Positions 17,198-28,827 are shown, counted from the stretch's first letter. The stretch: 64,000 bases of DNA from JADGGM01 sp027307005 (GCA_035455745.1 DATIEP010000036.1:183665-247664); one strand, 5' to 3'. Notes: a model not told the origin generated them from the letters alone. Numbers and translations are program-made.

Positions 17198-19366
17198 GTG
17201 AGCGACTCCTTTTCGCCCGACCAGGCGCGCGCCGCGCTTCGCCAGCACTTCGGCTTCCCCGAGTTCCGACCGGGGCAGGAGCGCGCGGTCGCCGCCGTCG
17301 CCGCGAAGCGCGACACACTCGTCGTCCTGCCCACCGGCGGCGGCAAGTCCCTCTGTTATCAGGTGCCCGCGCTGCTCCTCCCGGGCGTCACCCTCGTCGT
17401 CTCGCCGCTCATCTCGCTCATGAAGGACCAGGTGGACGCGCTCGAAGCGCGGGGGCTGCCGGCGGCGTTCATCAATTCGACGCTCACCTCGAGTGAGGTA
17501 TCCGACCGCCTCGCGCGCGCCGAGCGCGGCAAGCTCAAGATGCTCTACGTGGCGCCGGAGCGATTCGATTTCGGCAGCGCCGCCGAGCGGCTCAAGTCCA
17601 TCGGCGTGTCGCTGCTCGCCGTGGATGAAGCCCACTGCATCAGCGAATGGGGGCACGACTTCCGGCCCAGCTACCTGCGGGTGGGCCAGGTGCGCGAACG
17701 GTTAGGCAATCCGCCCACCATCGCGCTGACTGCGACCGCCACCCCGGAAGTGCGGCGCGACATCGTTCGGCAGTTGGGCCTCGAGAAACCCGAAGTCGTC
17801 ATCACCGGTTTCGATCGACGCAATCTTCGGTATCACGTCGTCCGCACGCGCACCGATCGCGACAAGGATGAGTCGCTCATCCGCGCGCTGCGCGAGCACG
17901 ACGGACAGGCCGTCGTGTATGCGTCCACACGCCGCGCGGTCGAGCGAGTCACCCTGATGCTTCGCCGTGCGCGCATCAGTGCGATTGCGTACCACGCCGG
18001 TCTCGACGACGATCACCGGCACGACGTGCAGGAAGCGTTCATGCGCGAGGACGCGCGCGCCATCGTTGCCACCAACGCGTTCGGGATGGGCATCGACAAG
18101 CCGAACGTCAGGCTGGTGGTGCACTATGCGATGCCAGGGACGCTCGAGGCGTACTACCAGGAGGCGGGCCGCGCCGGTCGCGACGGACTCACGTCCGACT
18201 GCATGCTCCTGCATGCATTCCAGGACCGCTTCACCCACGAGTACTTCATCAAGAGCGCGTATCCCGAGCGAGCGCTGGTGGAGCGCGTGTACGCCGTGCT
18301 GCAGCGCGCCGCCGATCGCCACGGACTGGCTCCCCTCACGCCGGCCGCGATCGCGGTGCGCTCCGACGGCGGCGTCAAAGAGCGCGAAGCCGAGTCGGCC
18401 CTTCGCTTGCTCACACAGGCCAAGGCGATTGCATCGGAGCAGGCGTCCACCTCGAGCCTCTGGGTGCGGCTGCTGGCGACGCCGGCGCGGATCCGCGCGG
18501 AGTTAGGCGAGAGCGACGCCGCGGCGCGCGGCCTCTTGCGCGAGCTCTGGCGCGGCGCGGGGAAGCGCTTCTACGATGGCATTCCGGTGTCGCCCGACAT
18601 GCTGCCGCCCGGCTTCGGCGGCGCCGGCGGCGTGCGCACGCTGCTCGACGACCTGCAGGACCGCCAGTTCGTCGTGTGGCACGGCACGGGCGGCGGCATT
18701 CGCCTAACGGAACCCGCCGCCGCGCTCACGCGCTTTCGCATCGACTGGGAAATCCTCGACCGCCGGCGCCGCGCCGAACTGTCCAAGCTCGACGCGATGC
18801 AGATGTACGCCTACACCAAGCGGTGCCGGCGCGCATTCGTGCTCCGCTACTTCGGCGATCCGGCGGCGCGCTCGTCCTGCGATGGGTGCGACATCTGCCT
18901 CGGCACGCATACCGCGGACGGCGCAGTGGCCGACGCGCCGGCCGTCCGGCGGTCGCGCCGGTCCACCGCGACGAAGCCGGCGACGAAGGCGGCGACGCGA
19001 CCGAACCCGACTGTGCCGCAGAAACCGGTGCCGCCCGCGCCGCGCCCGACCGTGCGGCACGCCGACCGCGCCTCCACCAGCTCTGAAGCCGCCGACCTGC
19101 CCGACCTCGGGCCTGGCGAGATCGCGCTCATTGGCGCGCTCCGCCACCTGCGCACCGAGCTCGCCCGCCAGGAGCGCATCCCGTCGTATTGCGTTTTCCC
19201 CGACCGCACCCTGGTCGAGATGGCCATCCGGCGACCCGATTCCTTCGATGCCCTCGCTAGTGTTCATGGCGTCGGGCCGGCCAAGCTCGATCGCTACGGC
19301 GAGCGATTCCTCGCCGTCATCCGGCTGTCCGCCGAACCTGCACCTGCATCCACATCTCGTTCATGA
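17198..19366 (+). CDS. recQ: ATP-dependent DNA helicase RecQ
   Basis: A 722-residue SF2 helicase. The P-loop LPTGGGKSLCYQVPA is near residue 46, the DEAH box VDEAHCISEWGHDFRPSYLRV near 140, and motif VI (YYQEAGRAGRDG) near 320. The RQC zinc-binding cysteines are CRRAFVLRYF...CDGCDIC near 545-568. A Pro/Ala linker leads to a C-terminal HRDC-like domain (ERIPSYCVFPDRTLVEMAIRRP). GTG 17198 is the only sensible start before SDSFSPDQARAALRQHFG. Its TGA overlaps the ATG of the next gene. Confidence 0.95.
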   Translation: MSDSFSPDQARAALRQHFGFPEFRPGQERAVAAVAAKRDTLVVLPTGGGKSLCYQVPALLLPGVTLVVSPLISLMKDQVDALEARGLPAAFINSTLTSSEVSDRLARAERGKLKMLYVAPERFDFGSAAERLKSIGVSLLAVDEAHCISEWGHDFRPSYLRVGQVRERLGNPPTIALTATATPEVRRDIVRQLGLEKPEVVITGFDRRNLRYHVVRTRTDRDKDESLIRALREHDGQAVVYASTRRAVERVTLMLRRARISAIAYHAGLDDDHRHDVQEAFMREDARAIVATNAFGMGIDKPNVRLVVHYAMPGTLEAYYQEAGRAGRDGLTSDCMLLHAFQDRFTHEYFIKSAYPERALVERVYAVLQRAADRHGLAPLTPAAIAVRSDGGVKEREAESALRLLTQAKAIASEQASTSSLWVRLLATPARIRAELGESDAAARGLLRELWRGAGKRFYDGIPVSPDMLPPGFGGAGGVRTLLDDLQDRQFVVWHGTGGGIRLTEPAAALTRFRIDWEILDRRRRAELSKLDAMQMYAYTKRCRRAFVLRYFGDPAARSSCDGCDICLGTHTADGAVADAPAVRRSRRSTATKPATKAATRPNPTVPQKPVPPAPRPTVRHADRASTSSEAADLPDLGPGEIALIGALRHLRTELARQERIPSYCVFPDRTLVEMAIRRPDSFDALASVHGVGPAKLDRYGERFLAVIRLSAEPAPASTSRS

Positions 19367-20580
19367 GCGATCTTCCGTACTTCACCGAACAGCACACGGC
19401 CGTCCGCGACATGGTGCGCGAATTCGCCACCGCCGAAGTCGCGCCGATCGCGGCCAAAGTCGACGCCGACGCCACGTTTCCCTGGCACACCGTCAAGAAG
19501 ATGGGCGAGCTCGGCTTGTTGGGCGTGCCGTGGCCGGAGTCGTTAGGCGGCGCCGGCATGGACTACATCAGCTACATCATCGCCATCCACGAGATGGCCA
19601 AGGTCGATGCCTCGCACGCCATCACCATCTCCGCGCACACGACGTTAGGCACGTCGCCGATCGTCAATTTCGGCACGCCCGCCCAACGCGAACGCTTCGT
19701 GCCCTTCCTCGCCCGCGGACAGGTGCTCGGCGGCTTCGGCCTCACGGAAGAAGCGGCGGGCAGCGACGCCGGCGGCACCCGCACGCGCGCCGAGCGCCGC
19801 GGCAGCCACTACGTGCTCAACGGGTCCAAGCGCTTCATCACGCACGGCGGCGTGGGTGAAATCTTCGTCGCCACCGCCGTCACCGACCCGTCCGCCGGCC
19901 GTCACGGCATTTCGTCGTTCATCCTCACCAAGCAGACGTGCGACCTCGAAGACGCGCGCGCGGCCGGCTTTGGCCACGAGCCCTCGCTGCCGAACATGCG
20001 CGGCTTCACCGCCGGCAAGAAGGAAGACAAGCTCGGCTGGCGCGCCTCCGACACGCGCGAGCTGCTGTTCGAGGACGTCGAGGTGCCGGTCGAGAACCGC
20101 CTCGGCGACGAAGGGAAGGGGTTCATCAATTTCATGCGCACGCTCGACTCCGGGCGCATCGGCATCGGCGCGCTTTCGTTAGGCATCGCCGAGGGCGCGT
20201 TCGAGCAGGCGCTGCAGTACGCGTCGGTTCGCAAGCAGTTCGGCCAGGCGATCTCGTCGTTCCAGGGCGTGCAGTTCCAGTTGTCCGACATGGCCACCGA
20301 GATCGAGGCGGGCCGCCACCTCGTCTATCACGCCGCGTGGCTCGCCACGCACGGACAGCCCTATGGCAAGGAAGCCGCAATGGCCAAACTGTTCTGCTCC
20401 GAGTTGGCCATGCGCGCCACGATCAAGGCGGTCCAGATCCACGGCGGATACGGGTACACCAAGGATTATCCGGTGGAGCGCATGATGCGCGATGCGAAGA
20501 TCTGCGAGATCGGGGAGGGGACGTCCGAAATCCAGCGCATCGTGATCGCGCGGCATCTGCTCAAGACGCTCGAGGATTGA
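19363..20580 (+). CDS. Acyl-CoA dehydrogenase
   Basis: A 405-residue FAD-dependent acyl-CoA dehydrogenase. FAD/substrate motifs GGFGLTEEAAGSDAGGTRT (near 125) and LNGSKRFITHGG are present, followed by the C-terminal bundle with QIHGGYGYTKDYPVERMMRDAKICEIGEGTSEIQRIVIAR. An Asp or Glu base is expected in this last region; the GEGTSEIQ loop fits short-chain enzymes with Glu. The gene overlaps recQ by four bases, an unexpected functional pairing. Substrate is probably a short or branched acyl-CoA. Confidence 0.92.
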   Translation: MSDLPYFTEQHTAVRDMVREFATAEVAPIAAKVDADATFPWHTVKKMGELGLLGVPWPESLGGAGMDYISYIIAIHEMAKVDASHAITISAHTTLGTSPIVNFGTPAQRERFVPFLARGQVLGGFGLTEEAAGSDAGGTRTRAERRGSHYVLNGSKRFITHGGVGEIFVATAVTDPSAGRHGISSFILTKQTCDLEDARAAGFGHEPSLPNMRGFTAGKKEDKLGWRASDTRELLFEDVEVPVENRLGDEGKGFINFMRTLDSGRIGIGALSLGIAEGAFEQALQYASVRKQFGQAISSFQGVQFQLSDMATEIEAGRHLVYHAAWLATHGQPYGKEAAMAKLFCSELAMRATIKAVQIHGGYGYTKDYPVERMMRDAKICEIGEGTSEIQRIVIARHLLKTLED

Positions 20581-20625
20581 AGGCGGACAAGACGGGACGC
20601 AGCCAGACACTGCCGGACCATTGCG
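20580..20625 (+). repeat. Intergenic GGCGGACAAG repeat copy
   Basis: AAGGCGGACAAGACGGGAC follows the acyl-CoA dehydrogenase stop directly and is related to the repeats at 6299, 26640 and 51822. It is the shortest copy and has no inverted partner close by. Confidence 0.45.
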
Positions 20626-20652
20626 CAGCCCAGGACGCCTGGGGACGGCTCA

Positions 20653-20682
20653 TTGCTAACCCAGGCCGTCGACGTCTATACT
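20653..20682 (+). promoter_or_regulatory. Promoter for the RNase G gene
   Basis: TTGCTA, an 18-base spacer and TATACT form a good sigma-70-type promoter. The next certain start codon is at 21177, so the transcript would have a leader of about 490 bases. Confidence 0.55.
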
Positions 20683-21176
20683 TCTCACACCAGCAACGGC
20701 GGTCGAGTTCGCATCGTCAAGTACGATGAAGCGCGTTCGCCGGCGCGAATGGTAGTCAGGCGCTCACGCGCACACTCAGCAGCCAACAACGAGTTTTTCC
20801 ATGCGCGTACCCGGTCGAAGCGACCCAAGACCGACGGTGCGCGTGAGGTATCCGGGAGCGTGGCGGGCAACGCCAAGCGTTGTCGCCGCCGCTCCGCGCG
20901 AACCGCAGCCCATGCCCACGATTGACCGCACACCGGCCGGACAGATCCTCGCGCTACTCGTCTTCGCACTCGCCGTTCTGGCGATTGCGATGAGACGACG
21001 CGGCGACGAGGCTGGCTTGGTGTGGACGGTCGGCCGCCGAACGAGACGTCCGAGCGCGGCCCGGGCCTATGGCCCAATCGCAACGCCCACGGGGCCGGTG
21101 CGCGATCACTCCACCCAGAGACGCAGCCTCCCACCGCATGCCGGGTCGCCATCCGGCGGATGGGCCGCGCCCGTGC
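20683..21176 (+). other. Long untranslated leader upstream of RNase G
   Basis: About 490 bases lie between the promoter and the RNase G ATG without a convincing gene. One frame (20912 onward) encodes a hydrophobic stretch, ILALLVFALAVLAIAMRRRG, but its reading frame runs 65 bases into the RNase G gene and then becomes Arg/Ser-rich, so it is not counted as a gene. E. coli rne has a 5' leader used for feedback control; a similar role here is possible. Confidence 0.4.
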
Positions 21177-22742
21177 ATGAAGCGAGAGATTCTCATCAAT
21201 GCGAGTCCGCGAGAGACCCGCGTCGCCATCCTGGAGGATGAGCAGTTCGTCGAATTGATGATCGACCGCCCCGACAACCGCCGCATGGTCGGGGACATCT
21301 ATCTGGGCAAAGTGGAAGCTGTGCTGCCCGGCATCCAGGCCGCCTTCGTCGACATCGGAACGGAGAAGCAGGCGTTCTTGCACGCGAGCGACCTGGTCTT
21401 CCCCGAATCTGAAGCGGACGGGGACGACGACGCCGAGGACGAGTCATCCGAGGACGACGAGGACGGCCAGAGCAACGGCCGCCGCAAGCGCGTCAAAGCG
21501 CCGCCGATCCAGGACCTGCTCAAGCGCGGGCAGGATGTCATCGTGCAGGTGTCCAAGGAGCCCATCTCCACCAAAGGACCGCGCGTCACGGCGCAGGTCT
21601 CGTTAGCCGGGCGCTTCCTGGTCTACATGCCGTTCGCCTCGCGCGTCGGCGTGAGCCGCAAAATCGGCGACCGCGCCGAGCGCCAGCGTCTGCGCGAACA
21701 GATGCAGGCGGTGCTGCCCAAGGATTCCGGCGGCGTGATCGTGCGCACGGTGGGCGAGGACGTCACGCAGGAGACGTTCCGCCGCGAGTACAACACGCTC
21801 TCGGCGCAGTGGAAGAAGATCCAGCGCAAGACGCGGTTTCTGCGCGCGCCCGCGCCGGTGCATCGCGAGACGAGCCTCACCCGCGGCCTAACGCGCGACC
21901 TGTTCAGCACCAAGGTCGACTCGCTGGTCGTGGACAGCAAGCAGGTATACAACGAGATCGTCGAATACCTGAAGGGCATCGCGCCCGAGCTCATCGACCG
22001 CGTGAAGTTGTACGATGATCTCGTCCCGATCTTCGACAAGGCCGAGCTCGAGCCGGAGATCCGGGACCTGTTCAAGCGGCGATGTGATCTGCCGTCGGGC
22101 GGCTATCTGATCATCGAGCAGACGGAAGCGCTGGTGTCCGTGGACGTGAACTCCGGCCGCTACACCGGCAAGCGCGATCCCGAGAAGACGATCCTCAAGA
22201 CGAACACGGAAGCCGCGCGCGAGCTCGCGCGCCAGCTCCGCCTGCGCGACATCGGCGGCATCATCGTCTGCGACTTCATCGACATGGAGACCAAGGCCAA
22301 TCGCGACAAGGTGCTGCAGGAGCTGCGCAACCACCTCGCGCGCGACCGGGCGCGGACGAAGGCCTTCGCGGTGTCGGAGTTAGGCTTGATCGAGATGACG
22401 CGGCAGCGCGTGCGGGCGAGCCATTATCAGAACATGACCGAGGCGTGTCCGACGTGCGCCGGCACGGGGCGCGTGTTCACGCCCGAGAGCACGGTGCGGC
22501 GCATGGAGCGCTCGATCAAGCGCATCGCCGTCGAGGGGAAGAAGGACCACTTGTTGATCAAGGTGCATCCGGACGTGGCGATGTACGTGCTGGAACACGA
22601 GCACGACCTGGCAAAGAAGCTCGAGAAGGGCGCGGGCTTCCAACTCGAGCTGCGCGACGATCCGCTGCTCAAGCCCGATGAGTTCAAGCTCGTCGTGAAG
22701 GGCGCCGAGCGTGATGTCACGCAGCAGTACGCGGTGGCGTGA
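21177..22742 (+). CDS. rng: Ribonuclease G/E family endoribonuclease
   Basis: A 521-residue RNase E/G. MKREILINASPRETRVAILEDEQFVELMIDRP is the canonical start; an S1 domain follows (IYLGKVEAVLPGIQAAFVDIGTEKQAFLHASD). It is interrupted by an acidic insert (about 80-105, rich in Asp/Glu) and a basic stretch GRRKRVKAPP. The DNase I-like catalytic part has SVDVNSGRYTG and IIVCDFIDM. The zinc-link CPTCAGTGR is near 425. It lacks the long RNase E degradosome scaffold. It acts in rRNA maturation and mRNA turnover. ATG 21177 was chosen over upstream codons from this conserved N terminus. Confidence 0.95.
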   Translation: MKREILINASPRETRVAILEDEQFVELMIDRPDNRRMVGDIYLGKVEAVLPGIQAAFVDIGTEKQAFLHASDLVFPESEADGDDDAEDESSEDDEDGQSNGRRKRVKAPPIQDLLKRGQDVIVQVSKEPISTKGPRVTAQVSLAGRFLVYMPFASRVGVSRKIGDRAERQRLREQMQAVLPKDSGGVIVRTVGEDVTQETFRREYNTLSAQWKKIQRKTRFLRAPAPVHRETSLTRGLTRDLFSTKVDSLVVDSKQVYNEIVEYLKGIAPELIDRVKLYDDLVPIFDKAELEPEIRDLFKRRCDLPSGGYLIIEQTEALVSVDVNSGRYTGKRDPEKTILKTNTEAARELARQLRLRDIGGIIVCDFIDMETKANRDKVLQELRNHLARDRARTKAFAVSELGLIEMTRQRVRASHYQNMTEACPTCAGTGRVFTPESTVRRMERSIKRIAVEGKKDHLLIKVHPDVAMYVLEHEHDLAKKLEKGAGFQLELRDDPLLKPDEFKLVVKGAERDVTQQYAVA

Positions 22743-22769
22743 CCCGCGCTCGCCGTTAGGCGGCGCGGG
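22743..22769. terminator. Strong hairpin between convergent rng and dinB-like genes
   Basis: CCCGCGC (22743-22749) pairs with GCGCGGG (22763-22769), and inside it CGCC pairs with GGCG around a GTTA loop, giving about 11 base pairs with one bulged base. It serves both converging transcripts. The loop and 3' arm contain the heptamer GTTAGGC. Confidence 0.6.
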
Positions 22770-22779
22770 CCGCGGACGC

Positions 22780-23316
22780 TCAGCTCTTCGGGCTCGGCCG
22801 GCTCGACGGCGGGACCATCCCGCGCATGCGCATGTACGTCACGATATTGCCGTAATGCTCGTTGTCGTGCGTCGCGTTGAGCATCAAGGCATAGAAGCGC
22901 GAATGCGCTTCGCCGAACAACTTCGTCGAGCCCGACACCTGATCGTCCGACTGCGCATACGCCCGCGCGCAGTATTCGTTGGACGCCTTGAGCGCCGCCA
23001 GAATGTCCGCCTTGGTGGTCTTGCTCTTCTCCACGTCGTCCTCGCTGCCGCCCGGCTCGCCTAACGCAGCGGCGCACATGAGGTGCTGCGAGCCGGCGAT
23101 GTGCGCGATGATCTGCCCGAACGTGCGCACCTCGGGCGTCGGGCGGAACGCATAGTCGGAGTCCGACATGTCTTCCGCCGACTGCGTGACGTACGCCGAC
23201 ACATCGGACCAGATCGCACGCGCATCGGTCACCGAACCGCTCGCGACGCGCGGCCGGGACATGAGGGGGAGTGACGCGACGGCAACCACTGCGGCGGCAA
23301 GGGTGATGCGATGCAT
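22780..23316 (-). CDS. Secreted DinB-like (four-helix bundle) protein
   Basis: A 178-residue protein with a signal peptide (MHRITLAAAVVAVASLPLMS) and a DinB-like fold. Metal-binding histidines appear in IIAHIAGSQHLM (near 80) and ATHDNEHYGNIVTYMRMRGMVPPSS (near 150). The family includes metal-dependent thiol transferases such as mycothiol/bacillithiol enzymes, but exported members are uncharacterised. GGAG lies 8 bases before the ATG. It is transcribed in the same direction as the PadR/ADOP pair upstream. Confidence 0.82.
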   Translation of the reverse strand: MHRITLAAAVVAVASLPLMSRPRVASGSVTDARAIWSDVSAYVTQSAEDMSDSDYAFRPTPEVRTFGQIIAHIAGSQHLMCAAALGEPGGSEDDVEKSKTTKADILAALKASNEYCARAYAQSDDQVSGSTKLFGEAHSRFYALMLNATHDNEHYGNIVTYMRMRGMVPPSSRPSPKS

Positions 23317-23404
23317 GTGACGAGCTCCGTCGTGATGGTAGTGAAAATCGGCAGCTTCACGATATGCGGTCCGGGCGCGGCACGCAAACGCCGCTTGGCC
23401 GCGG

Positions 23405-26070
<2,666 letters not shown>

Positions 26071-26074
<4 letters not shown>

Positions 26075-26436
26075 CGGGCCTCCTCGGGAGGTGGCGCCGC
26101 GAACAGGTCGGCGACCGCCAGGGAGAATTGTTCCCACTTCGAGCGTTCGATGGCCAGTTGCTTGCGGCCCGCCACGGTCAGCCGATAGACACGGACGCGC
26201 TGGTTGTTCTCGGACATCTCCCACTCCGCCTGGATCCAGGCCTGGCGCTCGAGGCGGTGCAGGGCCGGATAGAGCGACCCGGTGTCGACCTGCAGCACGC
26301 CGTGCGACATGCTGCGGATGACCTGGAGCAGTCCATAGCCGTGGCGCGGACCCCAGCGCAGGCTCTGGAGGATGATGAGATCGAGCGTGCCCTGGAGCAG
26401 CTCGATGCGGGTGAGGGGTGCTTTCCGTTTGGACAT
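26071..26436 (-). CDS. PadR family transcriptional regulator
   Basis: A 121-residue PadR regulator: LLQGTLDLIILQSLRWGPRHGYGLLQVIRS is the winged helix and VDTGSLYPALHRLERQAWIQAEWEMSENNQRVRVYRLTVAGRKQL the recognition and wing part; a C-terminal helix follows. ATG 26436 was taken rather than an upstream TTG. It overlaps the permease gene that it most likely controls. Two TGTA/TACA dyads lie immediately upstream. Confidence 0.92.
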
Positions 26437-26445
26437 GACGGGCAA

Positions 26446-26492
26446 GCCAGGGTGTAGACGACCTACAGCCAGGGTGTAAGGTGCCTACACCC
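26446..26492 (-). promoter_or_regulatory. Two tandem dyads, candidate PadR operators
   Basis: TGTAG (26453-26457) with CTACA (26463-26467), and GGGTGTA (26472-26478) with TACACCC (26486-26492), form two inverted repeats whose centres are about 22 bases apart, two helical turns. GCCAGGGTGTA is also directly repeated at 26446 and 26468. PadR proteins typically bind TGTA-N-TACA dyads and repress their own operon. Confidence 0.65.
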
Positions 26493-26639
26493 AGGCGGCC
26501 GGTCAATGGTTCTGTCCGTCAGGATCCAGTCAAGCCGGCGCTGAGGTTCTTCGAGAATTTCCGGGAAACGTGGCCAGAAAAAAAATCGAACGAACCAGAG
26601 AAGATGGATCCTGAGGCAGGCCGGGGGGGCAGAGTGCTA

Positions 26640-26690
26640 CGCTCATGAAGACGCGGACAAAGCAGGACACAACGGACAAAGCACCGACAC
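26640..26690 (+). repeat. Intergenic CGGACAAAG repeat copy upstream of rplU
   Basis: GACGCGGACAAAGCAGGACA and CAACGGACAAAGCACC are two tandem units of the CGGACAAAG family. The rest of the gap from 26493 to 26720 holds no gene that I can see; it has an A-tract near 26578. Confidence 0.5.
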
Positions 26691-26720
26691 ACTGTACCCG
26701 TAGTGTCGCTCGTCCGTCTG

Positions 26721-26749
26721 TTGACGCGGCCGACTCGAGCGAGTAGCTT
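26721..26749 (+). promoter_or_regulatory. Promoter for rplU-rpmA
   Basis: TTGACG, a 17-base spacer and TAGCTT lie 26 bases upstream of the rplU ATG, giving a leader of only about 20 bases. No Shine-Dalgarno sequence is visible before the ATG. Confidence 0.5.
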
Positions 26750-26775
26750 ACTGGACTGTACCAACCAGCCTTCAA

Positions 26776-27093
26776 ATGACTTACGCCATTATTCGCACCG
26801 GCGGCATGCAGTTCCGAGCCGAGCCGGGAAAGACGATTCGCATTCCGTCCCTCGAAGCCGAGGTCGGCGCCGCCGTCACATTCGACGAGGTGCTTCTTGG
26901 CTCCGACGGCACCACCGTGCACGCAGGTGCCCCCCTCGTGAGCGGCGCCTCCGTGACCGGCGAAATCGTGAAGCACGGCAAGGGCGACAAGATCGTCGTC
27001 TTCAAGTTCAAGCGCCGGAAGAACTACGCGCGGAAGCAGGGACACCGCCAGAAGTTCACCGACGTCAAAATCAACGACATTTCACTCGGCTGA
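26776..27093 (+). CDS. rplU: 50S ribosomal protein L21
   Basis: A 105-residue L21: YAIIRTGGMQFRAEPGKTIRIPSLEAEVG at the N terminus and KFKRRKNYARKQGHRQKFTDVKI at the C terminus are diagnostic for binding 23S rRNA. It sits 9 bases upstream of rpmA as in most bacteria. Confidence 0.97.
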   Translation: MTYAIIRTGGMQFRAEPGKTIRIPSLEAEVGAAVTFDEVLLGSDGTTVHAGAPLVSGASVTGEIVKHGKGDKIVVFKFKRRKNYARKQGHRQKFTDVKINDISLG

Positions 27094-27102
27094 CGGTTCG
27101 CC

Positions 27103-27384
27103 ATGGCTCACAAGAAAGGCGTCGGCTCGAGCCGCAACGGTCGCGACAGCGGCCCCAAGTATCGCGGCGTGAAAAAGTTCGGCGGCGAACGCGTACGCGC
27201 CGGCAACATCATCGTCCGCCAGTGCGGCACCAAGATCCATCCCGGCCGCAACGTCGGGCTCGGCACAGACTTCACGATCTATTCGCTCATCGACGGCGTC
27301 GTGAAGTTCGAGCACAAGAACAAGCTGCGGTTCAAGGTGTCTGTATATCCCGACAACAGGGAAGCAGCGGCCGGCGCCGCCTGA
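27103..27384 (+). CDS. rpmA: 50S ribosomal protein L27
   Basis: A 93-residue L27 starting directly with MAHKKGVGSSRNGRDSGPKY, so the N terminus that reaches the peptidyl-transferase centre needs no processing by the Prp protease seen in Firmicutes. RVRAGNIIVRQCGTKIHPGRNVG follows. It is co-transcribed with rplU. A strong terminator lies downstream. Confidence 0.97.
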   Translation: MAHKKGVGSSRNGRDSGPKYRGVKKFGGERVRAGNIIVRQCGTKIHPGRNVGLGTDFTIYSLIDGVVKFEHKNKLRFKVSVYPDNREAAAGAA

Positions 27385-27392
27385 ACGACACT

Positions 27393-27406
27393 GCGCCTAA
27401 CGGCGC
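27393..27406. repeat. Small hairpin GCGCC-TAAC-GGCGC
   Basis: A perfect 5-bp dyad with a TAAC tetraloop lies 8 bases after rpmA, containing the heptamer GCCTAAC. It resembles the dyads at 22743 and 45459. Confidence 0.45.
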
Positions 27407-27426
27407 CTCGGACGACGCGCAAGAGA

Positions 27427-27471
27427 AACAAGAACCTCAATGGCCCGTTGCCATTGAGGTTCTTGTTGTTT
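27427..27471. terminator. Bidirectional intrinsic terminator (rpmA / amidohydrolase)
   Basis: AACAAGAACCTCAATGGC (27427-27444) pairs perfectly with GCCATTGAGGTTCTTGTT (27450-27467) over a CCGTT loop. T-rich sequence follows on the plus strand and A-rich sequence precedes it, serving both converging units. Confidence 0.85.
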
Positions 27472-27534
27472 CCACGACAGATCCGCGTTAGGCGAGCAGT
27501 CCGCCGGCCCGTTTCCGCAACCGCTGTCCCGCGA

Positions 27535-28827
27535 TCAGGGCTTCCCGTAGCTCGGCGGCAGCTGCTCGTACCGCTTGGTCAACAGATCCTGCCGCGACAC
27601 GTCGTTCTGCTTCTGCCCGTGCACGTACACGGCCACGGCACGCGTCGCAAACTCGAACGGATCGCCATCCCACACCACGACGTTCGCCTCGTGGCCCGCC
27701 TGCAGCGTGCCGATCTTGTCGGCCACGCCGAAAATCTCCGCCGGCGCTTGCGTGATCGCCTTCAGTGCCTCGTTCCACGACAGGCCGTAGCCCACCGCGT
27801 TGCCTGCTTCGTACCGGATATTTCGCACGTTGAACAGCGATTCGTCACCCGCCCCATTGCCGATGAGTGCCACCACCACCCCCGCTTTGCGCAGCAGCGT
27901 CACATTGTCCTGGCGAGCGCCTAACGTGCTGAACGAGCTCGGAATGTTCGACTCCGCGCCGGCCAGCACCGGGATCTTCGCGGCCGCCAACCGGTCGGCC
28001 ACTTCCCAGGCCTCCTCGCCGCCGCCAATGACGACCTTGATCCCGAACTCCTTTGCGAGGTCGATCGCCGACTGAATGTCGCTCGCCTGGTCTGCGTTGA
28101 TGAGCAACGGCACCTTGCCCTCCAACACCGGCACCAGCGCCGCCAGCGACCCCGGATTCAACGACATCTGCCGAGACTGGCCGCGGTCGAATTCGGCGAC
28201 GTGCTTCTGGTAGTACCGCGTGTCCTGCAGGATCTCGCGGAGCTTGGCGATCTGCTGGCCCTTGGCGGGTGCGCCGTCGCCACCCTGGTCTCCGATGCTC
28301 GCGATCATCGCGGCCGGTGCGCGCAGAATCATCTCGGCGCGCGTGTCGCCGAACAGATCGATCATCGCGGCCTGTCCGGCGATGAGGCCGCCGCCCGGCG
28401 TCGACATCACGCTCGTGACGCCCTCCTCGCGCGCCGGCGGAATCAACACCGAGCGCGGATTGAGTCCATCCCACGACGTGAAGTCCGGCGTGATGCCTTG
28501 CTCGCTGCGCGCGCGCGACTCGTTCGCGCCGGCCCCGAACCCGACCTCGACCAGGCCTAACTGCGTCTCCGCGTCGACCAGCCCGGGCGTCACCCATTTG
28601 CCCGATGCATCCACCTTCTCGGCGTCCGCCGGAACGGTGACGCTGGCGCCGACCGCGACGATCTTGCCGTCCTTGATCAGCACCGTGCCGTTCTCGATCG
28701 GCGGACCGCTCACCGGATACACCTTGCCCCCGGTGATCGCGACCGTCTGCGCCGCCAACGTGCTAACGGGAGCGATGAACGAGGCCGCGCATGCGGCGGC
28801 CATGACGTACAGCGTGCGTGATGTCAT
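27535..28827 (-). CDS. Secreted amidohydrolase-fold protein lacking metal ligands
   Basis: A 430-residue exported protein (signal TLYVMAAACAASFIAPVSTLAAQ) with the amidohydrolase/imidazolonepropionase-like scaffold: ITGGKVYPVSGPPIENGTVLIKDGKIVAVG, TPGLVDAETQLG and the C-terminal LQAGHEANVVVWDGDPFE. The H-x-H after PGLVD is replaced by E-T-Q (residues 87-89). The barrel histidines and the final Asp are also missing (LLINADQASD, VALIGNGAGDES). It is therefore probably not an active metallohydrolase. It overlaps the intact paralogue upstream by ATGA, so the two probably form a pair or heteromer. Confidence 0.82.
   Translation of the reverse strand: MTSRTLYVMAAACAASFIAPVSTLAAQTVAITGGKVYPVSGPPIENGTVLIKDGKIVAVGASVTVPADAEKVDASGKWVTPGLVDAETQLGLVEVGFGAGANESRARSEQGITPDFTSWDGLNPRSVLIPPAREEGVTSVMSTPGGGLIAGQAAMIDLFGDTRAEMILRAPAAMIASIGDQGGDGAPAKGQQIAKLREILQDTRYYQKHVAEFDRGQSRQMSLNPGSLAALVPVLEGKVPLLINADQASDIQSAIDLAKEFGIKVVIGGGEEAWEVADRLAAAKIPVLAGAESNIPSSFSTLGARQDNVTLLRKAGVVVALIGNGAGDESLFNVRNIRYEAGNAVGYGLSWNEALKAITQAPAEIFGVADKIGTLQAGHEANVVVWDGDPFEFATRAVAVYVHGQKQNDVSRQDLLTKRYEQLPPSYGKP

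Noticed and set aside
20912..21241. Small reading frame with a hydrophobic segment in the RNase G leader
   Set aside because: Runs 65 bases into the RNase G gene, and its downstream part is Arg/Ser-rich shadow-type sequence; no RBS seen.
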